In this document: positions 25,560 to 38,500 of the stretch, piece by piece | Numbering within the stretch: position 1 is the stretch's first letter | Layout of the letters: every line of letters starts with the position of its first letter | Source: Zonotrichia leucophrys gambelii | Taxonomy: Eukaryota > Chordata > Aves > Passeriformes > Passerellidae | Assembly: GCF_028769735.1 (NCBI RefSeq) | Contig: NC_088195.1 | Coordinates: forward strand, 890,650-954,649 | Direction: 5' to 3' | Length of the DNA: 64,000 bases | The notes under the pieces: model-generated | What the model was told of the DNA's origin: nothing | Seen by the model: only the letters and a program-made list of their open reading frames with translations | Database searches by the model: none | Made by a program: the position numbers and the translations under genes

Positions 25560-25845
25560 GAAGGGACTGTGAGGCTGTGAAGGTTTGGGGCTGTGGGATG
25601 GAGTGTGATGGGCTGGAGGATGGAGTGTGGGGATGGACTGTGTTGTTAGGGATGGGCTGTGGGGATGGGACTGTGGGTGGGATGGGGTGGGTGTGGATGG
25701 GATGGGGTTGGTTGAGGGATGGGGTTGTGGGGATGGAGCTGTGAGGATGGAGCTGTGGGGATGGGGCTGTGGGGATGGGACTGTGGGGATGGAGCTGTGG
25801 GGATGGGGTTGTAGGGATGGGGTTGTAGGGATGGAGCTGTGGAGA
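25560..25845. repeat. GGGGATGGAGCTGTG minisatellite
   Basis: G-rich imperfect units of about 15 bp (GGGGATGGAGCTGTG and variants), regular from 25720 to 25845 and decayed upstream. Pro/His/Ser-repeat frames on the minus strand here are not genes. Confidence 0.88.
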
Positions 25846-26439
25846 TGCTTCCCACAAAGGACGGAGGGAGCTCCTCGGCACGGAGCCCAGCTCCCTTCTG
25901 TGCAGGCAGCAGCCAGGACCAGCTCAGTGCAGAACTGCAGGGAAAAGAGCCTCTCCCTGCTCAGCTCTGGAGCTGTGGCTGCAGGCACAGCCCTTCCCCA
26001 TCCCCTGGCTCCTGTCCCAGCCCTGTCTGTGCTTTGCTCCAGTTTTTTCCTCCCTCTTTTTTCGAGCTCTCCCTGAGCCTTTCATGTCTCGCTGCCAACT
26101 CCTTCCAAAGCAGAATATTTGACATTTGATTTCACTCCCACAAAGCACAGAAGCAACAGTTGCACAGCCCGATCCGGGGGAGAGAGGAATAAAGAAACTT
26201 TGCTTCCAGGCACTCGGGGGCTCTTGAACCACTCGGTTTAAGGGTGGTTATTAGGAGCTCTTTCAGGTTCCCTTCTCATAGCACCTGCTTTCAAACACTC
26301 ACAGGGGAAAGGAGAAGTGGCTCTGACACTATTTAAAGCAGGAATTCATTGCTCAGTGTTGGTGGAGCAAACAAAGCCCATTTCTGCACCCAGGCTGGGC
26401 AAGGCTGGGGAGAGCTGGCTGGAGAGACGAGTGAGGGAG

Positions 26440-26706
26440 ATGAGGGTAGGAGATGATGGAATGATGGAGATGGAGATGATGAGAGATGGAGAGTGATGGG
26501 ATGATGGAGATGATGGAGAGGGAAGATGGAGATGATGGGATGATGGAGATGGGAGATGATGGGGAATGGAGATGGGATGATGGGGATGATGGAGATTATG
26601 GAGATGATGGAGATGGAGATGATGGGGATGATGGAGATGGAGATTATGGGGATGATGGAGATGGAGATGATGGAGATGATGGAGATGATGGAGATGATGG
26701 AGATGG
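26440..26706. repeat. GATGGA/GATGAT trinucleotide-derived array
   Basis: Simple-sequence DNA built from GATGGAGATGATGG units. It gives Asp/Gly/Met-rich frames on + and Ile/Ser/His-rich frames on -. Confidence 0.93.
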
Positions 26707-26932
26707 GTGGCATTGCAGGAGCTTTGTGAGGTTCCAGGGTGGGAATAGCGCTGGGTCTGGCAGGTGCTGGCAGAGCTAATCACCCCAAAATCCCAATTTT
26801 TATTCACCATGGGTTCTGTGGTGGGGGAACCATCACAGCCACAGTGAGGGGACCATGGCTCTTCTCAGCCACTGCCCAGGATGAGCTGCTTAATTTTTCA
26901 CAGACAATTTCAATTAACAGTTTCTACCAGGC

Positions 26933-26955
26933 AAAAAAACCCAAACAAAACAAAC

Positions 26956-26986
<31 letters not shown>

Positions 26987-26996
26987 AAAAAAAAGG
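26933..26996. repeat. A-rich tract / poly(A)
   Basis: An AAAC-rich lead-in followed by about 29 A residues, one G and nine more A. It could be the tail of an old retrotransposed insertion, but I see no recognisable body upstream and no clear target-site duplication. Confidence 0.9.
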
Positions 26997-28191
26997 TATT
27001 GACATGGAATTGGTTGCTGCTTCACTGGTGAGACATGAGGTGCACCCAGGGCTGATCAAACAGCAGGTGAGGGGTTAATGGCAATGTTTGACAATTGTGG
27101 GGCCAGCAACGCCCCTGATTTAAAAATCCCCATTTTGTCACAGAGCCCTCACCAACACCCCCTGCACACGCAGAAAATCTCTGCTCTCCCCCTTGCAGAG
27201 GGAAGGGCTGAGGCTCCCACAAGTGCTGCTGGTGCTGAGCAGAAGTGGCTCTGTACTTCAGCCCAGCAGCATCAATTGTCTGGCTGTCAGTTGGGTTTCC
27301 TCAGTGTCTGCAAGCTCCAGCCCCATCAATCCTTGGGATGAGGGTGCTCTGGTGGCCCCAGGGCTGCAGGAGCCCCCTCTGCTCCCCCTGGCAGAGCTGT
27401 GGGCATTGTGTAAGCGTCAGCAAAACCAAAGATTTTCACAGCTCCGACAGAAGGAGGAATTTGGTTATTTTTAAGGCAGGAGTGAGAGGAGCTCGATCAA
27501 ACCCAGGGCAGGGATTGCTGGCTCCAAAAGATTTCAGCACCTAATCAAAGGCTGCAGACGTGGAATTTAAATCAGCAGGATGGAAATGGTGGCTGGGAGG
27601 AAGTTCCTGTGTTAGGGGTGAGGAAAACATCCCAGGAGGGTCCTTTCCAGCCCAGCCTGGGCATCAGGGCTCCTGGCAGGTGGGAGCTGCAGGGGCAGAG
27701 GAGCTGGTGCTGAGCAGGCTCTCCCTCTGCCCTCACTGCCTCCTCCCTGCCCAAAAACAACTGAATTTTCCATTCCTTATTTCCCAGCTCATGATCCCTC
27801 AGTTCTGGTGCTCCTCAGGTGGAACCCCAGGTGAGGTGAGGTGCTGGGGGAACAGCAGCACCTTCCTCAGCAGGCAGTGCCCAGGTGTGCAGGTGCAGAA
27901 TTCACCTTGCAGAACCATCCTCCACAATCCCTGCTGCCTCATGGGCTCAGGAGCTGCTCCCAGCCCAGCCATGGTGAATTCAGGCACAGGGGAGGATTTC
28001 CCTGTTCTGAGGGGTGGAACAGAGCAGGCTCCTGCTCTGGGAGCCCCAGCACTCCCCAGGCAGAGATGAGAGCCCAGAACCACCCCGTGAACACCAACAA
28101 AGCCAGCAGAGCCCTGAGGGAGCCCCTGCTGCTCCAGGCAGTGCTGGATGTGCCCTCTGGGGCTTCGGAGGGCACAGGTTTGTGTTCTTTG

Positions 28192-28330
28192 ATGGAGTCA
28201 CAGAACCACAGAGCGGTTTGGGTTGGGAGGGTTCAGATCTCATCTCAGCCCACCCCAGGTTGCTCCCAGCCCTGTCCAAACTGGCTTTGAACTCTGCAGG
28301 GATGGGGCAGCCACATCTCCTCCTCCTTTA
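28192..28330 (-). repeat. CR1 LINE 3' fragment
   Basis: The antisense CR1 order is visible: GAGTCACAGAACCACAGAGC, GGTTTGGGTTGGGAGG, a TTCAGATCTCATC block, then CAAACTGGCTTTGAAC and GGGATGGGGCAGCCACATCT. It is diverged and 5'-truncated. Confidence 0.8.
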
Positions 28331-29777
28331 TTCCCAACCTGTTGCTTTTCCACCGGCTGAATTCCCCCTCCCTCTCCACATCCATCACCGTGGCTTTAGG
28401 TAAAGAAATTGTCTTTTAGCCTGCTCTGGGAGCAGTGAAATATTTGCTTTGCAAGTGCCCCTGTGCCAGGAGCTGCAGCTCTCCAGGGATAATTTGTTGT
28501 GCATTCCTCTGCCCTGTAACCCCCAGAGGCTTCAGTCCTGTGCAAACTGCTTTGTTTTGCTTTGGGATGGATTTTCTGGATGCTGAGGGAGGGGGAGGCA
28601 GACAGGAGCTGCCCCGATGATTTAGGAGAGATTGGATTGGGTTGGAGTGAGGGCTGAGAAAAACAGGGGAGCACATCAGTCCTGGAGCCTGAGCAGGGCT
28701 GTAAATACCGATGGTGTCCTGAGGAGAACTGAGAAAACATGATAAAAAATGCACGAGGCGTGGATAAAAGGGTCTGCAGTCATCAGGAGGGAAAAAAAAA
28801 TGAACTGATTAAATTTTTAACTACATTATCTGCTAGTTGAACAGCCAGTTAGCTGGACATAATCTCAGCAAACTTTGAGCACTGGGAGAAGGGCTCGGCT
28901 GGATCCCACCAGGGGTGTCCAAAATCCTTTCTCCCCTGAGAGTCCCTCCACCTGCTCATGGGCTGGGACAGAGAGGGAGCTGGATGGGCACAGGAGCCCC
29001 TGGAGAGGAAGGACTCTGCCCCTGGAGTGTCTGCACAGCTCCTCCTCCATCCTCCCAAAATTCCCGACCTCAATTAGGAATAATTAAGAAATCCCGCTAA
29101 AAACTTGTCTGCTCTCATTAACAATACCTGGCTGCCAGGGAGGATGTGTTAATTACCACGGATTGCCCAAAAAGCCGAGCCCGGGCAGGTGGGGCCCTGC
29201 TGGGCTCCTGCTGCCAGCACATTTGTCAGCCCTGCTGGGGCTCACCTGTCCCAGAGCTCCCCCAGCCCCAGGGATGTCTGTCCAGACCCAAAATAAACCC
29301 AGGCAGCTCCTGTGAGGTGAGGAACCCTTGGAGAATGAACTTTGCTGGAAGAAGGGCTGGGGGAGGCGTTGGTGTGAGCGGGGGTCAGTGGGTTTGTTTT
29401 TCCTGCATGAGTTATGTCGCAGACATTGCCTGTGCGGTTGTTCCTTTCAAGTGCTGCCTGCCTTTGCCTGCAGTTTGTTTGTTTTGCTTTGGTTTTTTCT
29501 TTGTATTAGGGCTGTTTCTTCCCCTGCCAGTCACAGCCACAGGGTTCCCACGTGTTTGCTTCGGCATTTGCTTCCCTTTCCAATTCCTCCCCTTCCACAG
29601 AGCCATTGTTTCATTTCCATTCCAGCCACCACAGTCCTGAGGTATTTCTAGAATTTCCCTTACGGGCACAGAGCCTCAGCTCCCCAGGGCTGCAGGGTCT
29701 GCAAAGGAGCTCTGATGTCCCTCCAAATTTGGTGCCACCATCCCTGCTCCATCCTGAGGGAAGCTAAGCCCATGGAC

Positions 29778-29880
29778 TCCCAGAATTTTTTGGGTTGGAA
29801 AGGACCTTAAAGCTCCACTGGAAGTGGACAGGGACACCTCCCAGTCCAGCTCTGTGGGTGATGCTGGTTTTCAAGGCTGG
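29778..29880 (-). repeat. CR1 LINE 3' fragment
   Basis: TTTGGGTTGGAAAGGACCTT followed by AAAGCTCCACTGG and GACAGGGACACCTCCCA matches the antisense CR1 3' end. Only about 100 bp is recognisable. Confidence 0.75.
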
Positions 29881-30404
29881 GTTTGGAATGCTGCAGGATT
29901 TCCTGTCTGGATGGACAGACAGACAGACCCAGGTCCTCCTTACCAGCCGCAAAAGGAGAGAGCTGTGTTCCCAGGGGGGAAAAAAGGCCTTGAAGGAGAG
30001 ATCTGAAATACCACACTCAGTGCTCAGTGATGAGATTTAAAACCAAATTTGGATTATTTTTCCCTTTTAAAGTTCCCCTCGTCCCCCATCCCCTGCTCCT
30101 GGAATAGTTTGTGGAGAGGAGTTTGGGGGTACTGAGCCAGCGAGGCCGGGAATTGCTCACATCAGGCTCCAGCAGAAAGGAAACATAACTCACAATATGC
30201 TGAGGGGAGCTCTGAAATTGCACAAATTATTCTATTTTATACTTTAATTAGTTCGAATTAGCAGTGGGAATAGATGCATAAAATGATCCAGCGAAGGGTG
30301 AAATGGAAAAAGGGCTGTGGTGTGGAGGATCCTTTATTGTGGTGGGGTTTGTGCACTCCGAGTGCAGGAGCTGCTCCTGCTGGATCCCTCCATCCACCTC
30401 ACGC

Positions 30405-30548
30405 CTGGCAGTGCCCCAGGCCAGGCTGGACAGGGTTTGGGACAGTGGGAGGTGGCATGGTGGCACTGGAAGGTGACCCCATGGCAGGGGTGGCACTGGA
30501 GGGGGTTTAAGATCCTTTGCAACCCAACCATTCCTGGGTCTGATTCTG
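30405..30548 (+). repeat. CR1 LINE 3' fragment
   Basis: GCCAGGCTGGACAGGGTTTG, GTGGCACTGGAAGGTGACCC, ATGGCAGGGGTGGCACTGGA and TTTAAGATCCTTTGCAACCC then CCATTCCTGG follow the sense CR1 3' consensus order. Confidence 0.8.
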
Positions 30549-32079
30549 CCAAGTTCAAGCTCTGTCCTGCAGTGTTTCCCTTGGATCAGCTTTGCCTGGT
30601 CTCCTCAGAAGCCTGGGACAATGTGGCACTTTGCTGGTGGCTCTGTGGGCTGGGGGAGCAGCTGAAACCCCCCCAGCATTGCCCTCTCCAGGCTTCCAGC
30701 TCCTGCTTGGACTCAATCTGAGCCTCAAAGGGGCAGAAGGATTTCAGAGAGTTCAAATCCACCCTGACTCTTAAAGCCTTTGCTTTTTTCTCCTTTTCCA
30801 CTGAACATGCTGAAAAATGCCCCCAGATGAGGTGGAACTTGACTCAGGCTCCTGCAGTCTCCAGATAGGTTGAAAATTATGGATGTGCCCCAGGGAAAGT
30901 GGCTGGAATGGCCTTGCAAGCTGGGACTAAATATAAAAGTTAATACTGGTTGTAAAGCAGGAAAAAACAACTTTTTGTGAGGTTTGCTCTTGCTCTCCCT
31001 CCTCCTCCTCCTCTGGAAAAATATTTCCCATTATAACTTTGCTGTGGCAAGAAGTGTTGATATTTTCTGGAGGGAGGTGCATGGATTGCTCAGGGATGAT
31101 CCTGGAGAGCACATTCAGCACCCAAATGGGAATCCTGAGCACCAACCTTGGGGCAGATCCTAAACAAGAACCCCTCTGGCCTTGGGTGTCCCTCGGTCCC
31201 CAAGGTCCCTCCAGCCCCATCCCTGTGCTGTTCCAGGGAGCCACTTGATAACTGTGGCATTTCTGCCTGATGCTGGGGAGGGGAGGCAGCTCCATCAATA
31301 ACCCTGTATTTATTTGAGCAGCGAGCAGGAATGTGCCTGGCAGACTAAACACTGCCTGCTCCCCCTGCCCCAGCCCTGCCCAGGGCCCTGCCAAGAGTGC
31401 TGGGGGCCAGACAGACAGGGGGAGCAGCAATCCCGGCCTGGAGCTTTCTGTGTGGGTGTTAAAGAAATTATTTTTATTGTAATCAAGCCTGGAACGTGCT
31501 GCTCACACAGGGGGATTGTTGTTTTCCCTCTTCATTTTCCCTCTGCCTTTTCCACCGGTTTCTCTGCAGCAGCCCCCACCAGGCTGTGAAGGTTTTGGTC
31601 TCCACTCCCAGATTTGGGAGATGGAGAAGTAATACCAGTTTTTAGATCAGGATTGAAGCATAGAGATGCTGTGTGACCTGTCCTAAGTGACACAGGAAAT
31701 CCAGGAGAGCCCCCAGACCCTCAGCCCCACAGCCATTCCTCACTCCTGTCCAGGTTGATGCTCCCACGAGATGAAGGAGGGAAGAGAAGGCCCTGGGTGT
31801 GGTTTGCAGTGCCAGGTTGTTTATAAAGACCCATAAATCCAGGCATCACCTTCCCACCTGCAGCTATTCCTGTGCACTCCTTGGAGTGAGCTTTTAGAAT
31901 GGGTAAATGCCCATGAAAAGCTGATCCCAGTGCACCAGTGCTGGTTTTCCCTTTCAAACTGCTGGGCAGGGCAGCGTGGGGGGCTGCAGGACCTGCAGAG
32001 CCCACCCTGGCTTGGCAAGGCTCCAGAGATGCTTTCAAATAAATGAATTAAAAGAGCCTTTAGGAATCCCATCCCAGCA

Positions 32080-32245
32080 GTGGAGGAATGGGGAGGTTTG
32101 GAGAGGGATGGCCACAAAAAGGAGCCCCAGGCACTGAGGGGCTCTCAGCTGCTGAGGTGGCTGGAGAAGATGGGGCTGGTGGAGGTGGAATGTGATGAGC
32201 TTTAAAGTCCTTTCCAAGCCAAACCATTCCAGGATTCGCTGATCC
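32080..32245 (+). repeat. CR1 LINE 3' fragment
   Basis: A degraded sense CR1 tail, best seen at GAGCTTTAAAGTCCTTTCC and AAGCCAAACCATTCCAGGAT, preceded by weaker CR1-like G-rich sequence. Confidence 0.65.
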
Positions 32246-33049
32246 TAAGGCTCTCAGAGGCTGGGTGCTGCCTTTTGCTTTGTTAGCGACACCCTTCATG
32301 ACCCTGCCATGGCCTCCAGAGCCACATCAAAACCAAACTGGCCAAAATCCCTGGAGATTCAGGGCAGGATTTGGTCAGGGGTTGCTGCCTGCCTGGTTGG
32401 AGCTGAGGGGAGCAATCTTCCCCAATCTGTTGGAGTGATCCCAGCACTCAGAACTGGGATCAGGGACTTCTCCTTTGCCTCCTGCCTTTGTTTTGGGCTT
32501 TTCCCCATCCATTTAAGTGACTCACAACTGCCAGTGCCTTGGGTGCTATTAACACCTCGCTAAGAACTGCATCTCAGTATTTTTATTTTCATTTTCTTCG
32601 GGAAGGAAGCAGGGGAAGGCCAGGGGTTTAACAATAACCCCTCCCTGTGTGGCTGGGCCTTGGAGCCGACAGCGCTGCCCACAAAAACAATTCGCTCAAA
32701 AATCCATCCAAAAAAGAGCTGACCACACTTTTATTTGGAGAAGCCGTGCCAGAAACAGCATTCCCGTGCCTGCAGAGAGGAGGGGGCAGGCTCCAGACAC
32801 TCAAAAACAAGCTGGCTTTTTCCATTTTAGGCCCTTGCGTGGTCCAGGCTGGTGGCCTGGGCTCAGGCTCGTCCCTGGCACCTCGTCCAAGAAGGATGCT
32901 GGAGGAAATGTTGGATTTGTGGAAAAATCTCCCTAAGAGGCAGCACTAGAGGGGTGGGATTTGGTTTAGGCTTTGTTTGGGGGATGCAGCCACCCAGAAC
33001 AGCCAGATCCCACCCAAAAAGGACCTGAGCCCTCAAAGGGAATAAGGGG

Positions 33050-33170
33050 ATGATGGAATCACAGAATTCCCCAAGCTGGGAGGCACCCACAGGGATCACT
33101 GAGCCCTGGCCCTGCTCAGGACACCCCAAAACCCCATCAAACTGGCCTCAGAGCAGTGTCCAAACGCTGA
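33050..33170 (-). repeat. CR1 LINE 3' fragment
   Basis: GGAATCACAGAATTCCCCAA, CCCACAGGGATCACTGAGCC and a GCTCAGGACACCCCAAAA block, then CAGTGTCCAAACGCTGA, correspond to the antisense 3' region of a CR1 subfamily. Confidence 0.8.
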
Positions 33171-33232
33171 GTTTTGGCTATTTTAGGGGTGTTTTAAGCC
33201 ATGAGCAGGATTCTGAAGCCATAGCACCAGAA

Positions 33233-33640
33233 TGTGGGGTTTTGTGCAGGGTTTGTGTGGGTTTTGTGGGGGTTTTGTGTGGGGTATATGTGGGTTTCTG
33301 TGGGGTTTTTGTGGGGGGGTTCTGTGTGGATTTGTGTGGTTTTTTGTGTGGGTTTTGTGGGGGGTTTTTATGTGGGGGCTCTGTGTGGATTTATGTGGTT
33401 TTGTGTGGGGTTTACATGGTTTGTGTGGGTTTCTGTGGGATTTCTGTGGGTTTTGTGTGGCTTTTTTGTGGGTTTGTGTGAGGTTTATGTGGGTTTGTGT
33501 AAGGGATTTTGCATGGGGGATTTTGTGTGTGGGGTTTTGTGGGTTTGTGTGTGGGTTTCTGTGTGGTTTTGTGTGGGGTTTCTGTGGGTTTCGGTGGGGT
33601 TTCTGTGGGGTCTGTGGGGTTTCTGTGGGTTTGTGAGGTC
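33233..33640. repeat. GT-rich minisatellite (TGTGTGGGTTT units)
   Basis: About 400 bp of G/T-only-biased irregular units such as TTTGTGTGGGTTTTGTGGGG and TTTCTGTGGGG. Strand asymmetry is extreme, with almost no A or C on the + strand. The Trp/Gly/Phe/Val-rich + frames and Pro/His/Thr-rich - frames are repeat artefacts. Confidence 0.93.
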
Positions 33641-35889
33641 GCCCCGATGGCAGCAGGGTCCCAGCACTGGAGGGTGGGGACAGAGGCACAGGAGGCTCCC
33701 CTGAGCTGCCCGTGGTTATTGTCTTTGGGCGCAGGGCAGGACGGGCAGGCTCCAGGCTGGGCTGTGTAAATCTCGTTAGAAAGCCATTCCCAGCTAATGA
33801 AACCCTGGGAGAGAGGGATTTGGCTCCCCAGCCCTCAGCTGGAATAAATCCATCTCCAGTTTGTGTGTGGGCTGCTCTGCCCTCTCCCCCCAGCACAGGG
33901 GCAGCAGCACTTGGTGCATCAGCACCTCCATAATGGCAGATGATAATTATCTGCTCTTATTTTTTTTAAAAAAGCAAAAACCAAAATAAAAACTACCACA
34001 AAAAGCCTCACCTGGCCTTTAATCCTTGTGCAGGAAGGGGAAGCAGCCATGTAAATAATTCTGCCTCCCCTGCAGCCTGCTGGGCTCTGGGTATTAATGC
34101 CAGGGGCCAGAGCTGTTGGGGAAGGCTGGTGAGAGGAGGGATTTGGGATAAATGCACCTCAGCTCTGCTGTTTGTGTAGCTGAGATGTGCCTGCCCCAGC
34201 CACGGGTCCCACTGGGGTCATGTTTGTTTGGCTGTGCCTTTATTGCTCTAAGTGTGAATTTAGCAGCTCCTACCGGGTGAAATACGATTGTCTGTGCTCC
34301 ACGGCCAGGCTGGGCTTTGCTGAGGTTCTGAGCGCAGCTGCTGCAATATTTGGGTTTATTAACACCCAGCCAAGGCAGACACACAGCCCTGGGGCTCAGC
34401 TGCTGGATCTGTGCCCGGATTTGTCCCTTTTCTGCAGATTTGGGGTGATTTGGATACCCAGGGCTGGCTGCCATCCCCATCCCTGCAGAGATCCATGATC
34501 CCTCCTGTCCTTGTGCTGGGCCTTCTCCTCCCTGCCGGCACTGAGGCAGGGATTGCTCTGCTCTCTGCTTTTTCTTGATTTATCTGTTTTCCCCTCACCC
34601 ATCTTGCCTTTCTCACCCATATTTATCCACATATCCACATATCCATCTCTCTATATATTTATCCAGCAACTGAGATGCAAATCCAGCAGTGCAGAGGCAG
34701 CCAGGCCCATCTGGGACAGCACAGGCTGCTGGAAATATTTCTACAGCTTTGCATTCCCTTTCCCCCTGCCTGTCCCAAAGAACACAGGGGTATCCTCTGC
34801 ATGTAATGAAGTCTCTGAAGGGTTGAACAATATTTCTTTTCCGCCTCTAACTAATCTTTTTTAATGCTTGACAGCCTCATGTTCTGTAATTTAATGCATT
34901 TTATTTAGAAAATAACATTTAGTGCCACTTTGGATTTCCAATTATTCTTCAATCGGACTTTGAGGGCCTGATGTCTTTGTCACTTGGATGTGTGCAAGAG
35001 ATGGCAACATCAGAGCAGACAACAGCAAATTATTTCCACTACTGATTACTAGGCTGGGGAGGAAAATATGCAGGGACAAATTTAGTCTCAGCATAAATGT
35101 ATGAAAATGAGTTAAAGCATTGCAGCAGCAGCTTTGTGGCTGGGTGTGGATGGGCAGAACCAGCCTGGCTCACCCTGCAGCACCAGGGGATCTTTGGGGA
35201 TCTCTCCTGAGATGTTTTCCTTGGTCCTCACTGACGTGTCCATGGGTGGGAACAGACCCATGTCCTACACCCAGCCACGCCAGGCTCCTTCTGTGGGGAA
35301 ATGGGCTTAGAGCTCATTTTCCTGCAGAACTCAGGAGTTTGGGATATGCTTAGGACAGCTCGTTCCTCACGCTGCCCGTCAGGTTCCTAAATTATTTGTG
35401 ACAGCCGTGTGTAATGATATACAAATGGGAAAGTGATGGAGTAGCAGAAAATTGACTGGCAAGGACAGCGTGATGGAGTTGGAGAGCAATCCTGCTAAAA
35501 AGCCGTGGAGGCTGCAGAGTGTTCCTGGAGCAAACACCAGGCAGGGCCCTGGCCAGGCTGTGCAAGCAGCAGTGATACCACTCTGTGACCTTTAAAGCTA
35601 CTTAGGGCACTCAAATGCTTCACATTTTCAAGGCTCTGTAAAATTACACAAACCTGCCGTGCCTGGGATGTTCCTCCCGGGTTTGTGCAGTGTTTGAACA
35701 ACCCTGAATGGCTCTGAAATGGAGAACTGAGGGTTGCCTGTGTTCCTGTCTGTGTGCAGCAGCCTTTGTGGCTGTGGAGAAGGTTTGAGCAGGGTCTGTG
35801 CTGAATGTCCCTGGCATTGCCACAGAGCTCACTTGGCAAGGCAGCATCCCATGGATGTGGGCTCTGAGGGATGGACCCTGCAGCTCTGC

Positions 35890-36060
35890 CAGCCAGGATT
35901 CATGGAATCCTGAGGAATGGAAGGGACCCACAGGGATCATCCACTCCAAATCCTGCACAGGCACCCCAGAATCTCACCCTGGGCATCCCTGGGGGCATTT
36001 CCCAACACTCCTGGAGCTCTGGCAGCCTCGGGGAGCCTGGGCAGTGCCCAGCACTGGTCA
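35890..36060 (-). repeat. CR1 LINE 3' fragment
   Basis: ATGGAATCCTGAGGAATGGA, AGGGACCCACAGGGATCATC, GCACAGGCACCCCAGAATCT and GGGAGCCTGGGCAGTGCCCA follow the antisense order of a CR1 subfamily (same type as 33050-33170). Confidence 0.78.
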
Positions 36061-37548
36061 CCCACTCTGGGATGTGGGATGCTGTGCTGGAAAAGCAGTG
36101 GGAAATGGGCACTGGAGGGGAGCCAGAGGGGTGGATGGCATCATTTGGGCAGAGCTGCAGCTCAGCAACCCTGCCAGGCACACGCGAGGTGCGGGCACAG
36201 CGAGGCTGGGCCATTGGAGCCGTGCCCGCGTGTGCCAAGAAAACAAACAGAAAGGGCCAGTCAAAGCTTTTCAGTGTCACTGACACCCTGGGACGTGCCA
36301 GAGCCAGGAACAAAGGCAGCATTGAGGCACAGCATGGCCTGGGAGGCTGCTGGGAGCGGGCAGATGCGGGGCTGTGCCCACACTGTGCCCACCCTGTGCC
36401 CACGGACACGGTGGGTGGCAGGACACGGCCTGGGCTGGCTCCTCAGCAAGGAGGGCAAACAAAATGTGACCTCCACACCCCCTTGTGTGCCAGGGGTGGC
36501 ACTGAGGGGGCTCTGTAGGGACAACAGGCCATTCCTGCTCCTGCCAGGCACAAGGCAAAGGCAGCTCCGAGGTGAGGTGGCAGGGGATGGGTGGCTTTGG
36601 GACACTGGGCTGGACAGAGAGAGATGCCAGAGATGTGGGGCACACCTTGCTCCGAAAGTGCCAGGCAGGGAGGTTCATCCCACAGGCTGTGGGGATGGAC
36701 AGGGCACTGCCACCCATGCTGTGCCCCACTGCAGTGCCCTGCCTTGCCCATGAGCTTGGGTGATGCTCTGTGTGAGCACAGGGTGACTGTTCCAGCAGGG
36801 CTGCAGCTCCCCTGGCCCTCCAGGCACACCAGCACACACACCCTGCACTGGGAACAGCCAGGCTGACCCGGCCCTGTGGCTTTGGCTGCTTTGCTCCAAG
36901 CCAGGAAAGCAAGGGTTAAGCTCAGGGCCCCTCTGGAGAGAGGGAAATAACCCCAGGGACCCCGGGGTCCCTCGCTGTGCTCCAGCTGCCTCCGTGCATG
37001 TGCTGCTCATTTTTCATCCTGAGCACAGCTGCCGCCAGCAGCTCCGCGCTACCCCTGCTCCTGCCAGTTTTATGAGCAGAGAATAAAGAGGGGGAGCACA
37101 CAAACCACCGAGGTTCATCTGCCAATTGTCAGGGACCGAGCCATGGCAGGCACCTTTTCATTAGCAGCGCTCTTTATTCATCCCCCACAGGCTGCTCTCG
37201 TTTTGAGGAGGGGAGCTGCTGCTGCTGCTCGGGTGTTTATGGTGCTTGGGCCCTGATTAGCTGGGTGGGATGGGAGGAGCTGCCTTCCCTGGGGTCTCTC
37301 CCGGGGTGCAGAGATCGATGCCAGGGCTGGCAGAGCCCCAGGGCTGCCCCCTCCCTTCAGCTGGGTAATTAGCAGCTCGGGAGAGGGGGAACAGAGGTCA
37401 CACGTGGAGTGGGACCATTAACCCCGTCCCTCGCCAGCCACCCTGCAGGGAAATGCCCTGGGAGCAGCTGCTGCAGCGCTGGCTCCCAGCAGGACGGAGG
37501 CAGCTGAGGCAGGGCAGAGCCCCTGCCAGGGCACTCACCCTGCTGGGA

Positions 37549-37790
37549 GCTTGCAGCTGACAGACACCGTGCCAGGGATGAAGTTTAGCCCAGAAGTGGA
37601 GGTTTCATGGTTTCACATGGCAGAAAGAGCCACCCTTAAGGGTCCCTGTCCCTGCTCCCTGCCAGAGGCAGAACACAGGAGGTTTGCACTGACAGACACC
37701 GTGCCAAGGACAAAGCTTGGCCCAGAAGTGGTGGTTTCATGTCTTTCATGGGGCAGAAAGAGCCAGCCAGAGGCAGAAGACAGAGCAGGT
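37549..37790. repeat. 132-bp tandem duplication
   Basis: GACAGACACCGTGCCA starts at 37559 and again at 37691, each followed by a related AAG(T/C)TT(A/G)GCCCAGAAGTGG block, a GGTTTCATG block and GGCAGAAAGAGCCA. Two copies with moderate divergence. Confidence 0.85.
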
Positions 37791-38231
37791 CATGGATCCA
37801 CCAGCTCTTCTCCTGGTTTTTGGCATTCCCACGTTGCCCTTAATGAGCTGATCCCTGCTCAATGCCCCATCCTGGGGCAGTGATTCCCCTTGTTCCCAGC
37901 CTCCCCACAGAAGCTGGTTAATTCTGTCCTCCCCAATCCCTTGCAAGCCCAGAGCTTTTCCTGGAGCTGCTCTGTAGGTAGGCTCAGCACAGGCTGCAGG
38001 ATCCCCCTGGCAGTCTGTTGGGTCTGCTGCTGCACTGACGCCAGGGATATTTATGGAAATACATGCAGAAGCTCCTCAGGCTCCGATGGAGCAGAAATAG
38101 TTTCATGGCATTATTTGCCCAAAATGCCACCGTTCTGAGTGCTGGATCCGGGCACTGAGAGGCTGATGTCAAAGCAGCTGCTTGCAGCAGGATCTGAGGT
38201 GGCTGCCAGGGACAAGTGCCTCGATGTGGCA

Positions 38232-38500
38232 GCCCTGAGATCATTAATGCAGTATTAATTCTGGGGTTTGAGCTTGTATCAGCCCTGGGATCATTAATGC
38301 AGCATTAATTCTGGGGTCTGAGCTTGTATCAGCCCTGGGAGCATTAATGCAGCATTAATTCTGGGGTCTGAGCTTGTATCAGCCCTGGGAGCATCAATGC
38401 AGCAATTCTGGGGTTTGTTGGAGGCTCTGAGCTTGTATCAGCCCTGGGAGCATCAATGCAGCAATTCTGGGGGACTCTGAGCTTGTGTCAGCCCTGCCTC
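38232..38500. repeat. 50-bp tandem repeat, about 5 copies
   Basis: Units contain TTCTGGGGTCTGAGCTTGTA, TCAGCCCTGGGAGCATTAAT and GCAGCATTAA. Period is 50 bp in the first copies and changes by insertion and deletion in the last two, where a GTTGGAGG insert appears. Confidence 0.93.

Noticed and set aside
26933..26996. Poly(A) tract as the tail of a processed pseudogene
   Set aside because: No recognisable mRNA-like body upstream and no flanking duplication.
33183..33896. 237-codon minus-strand frame rich in Pro/His/Thr and its + strand counterparts
   Set aside because: Generated by the G/T-rich minisatellite.
35871..36912. Several 200-280 codon frames on both strands
   Set aside because: GC-rich intron with a CR1 fragment at one end; no conserved domain, no splice-defined exon and mutually overlapping frames.
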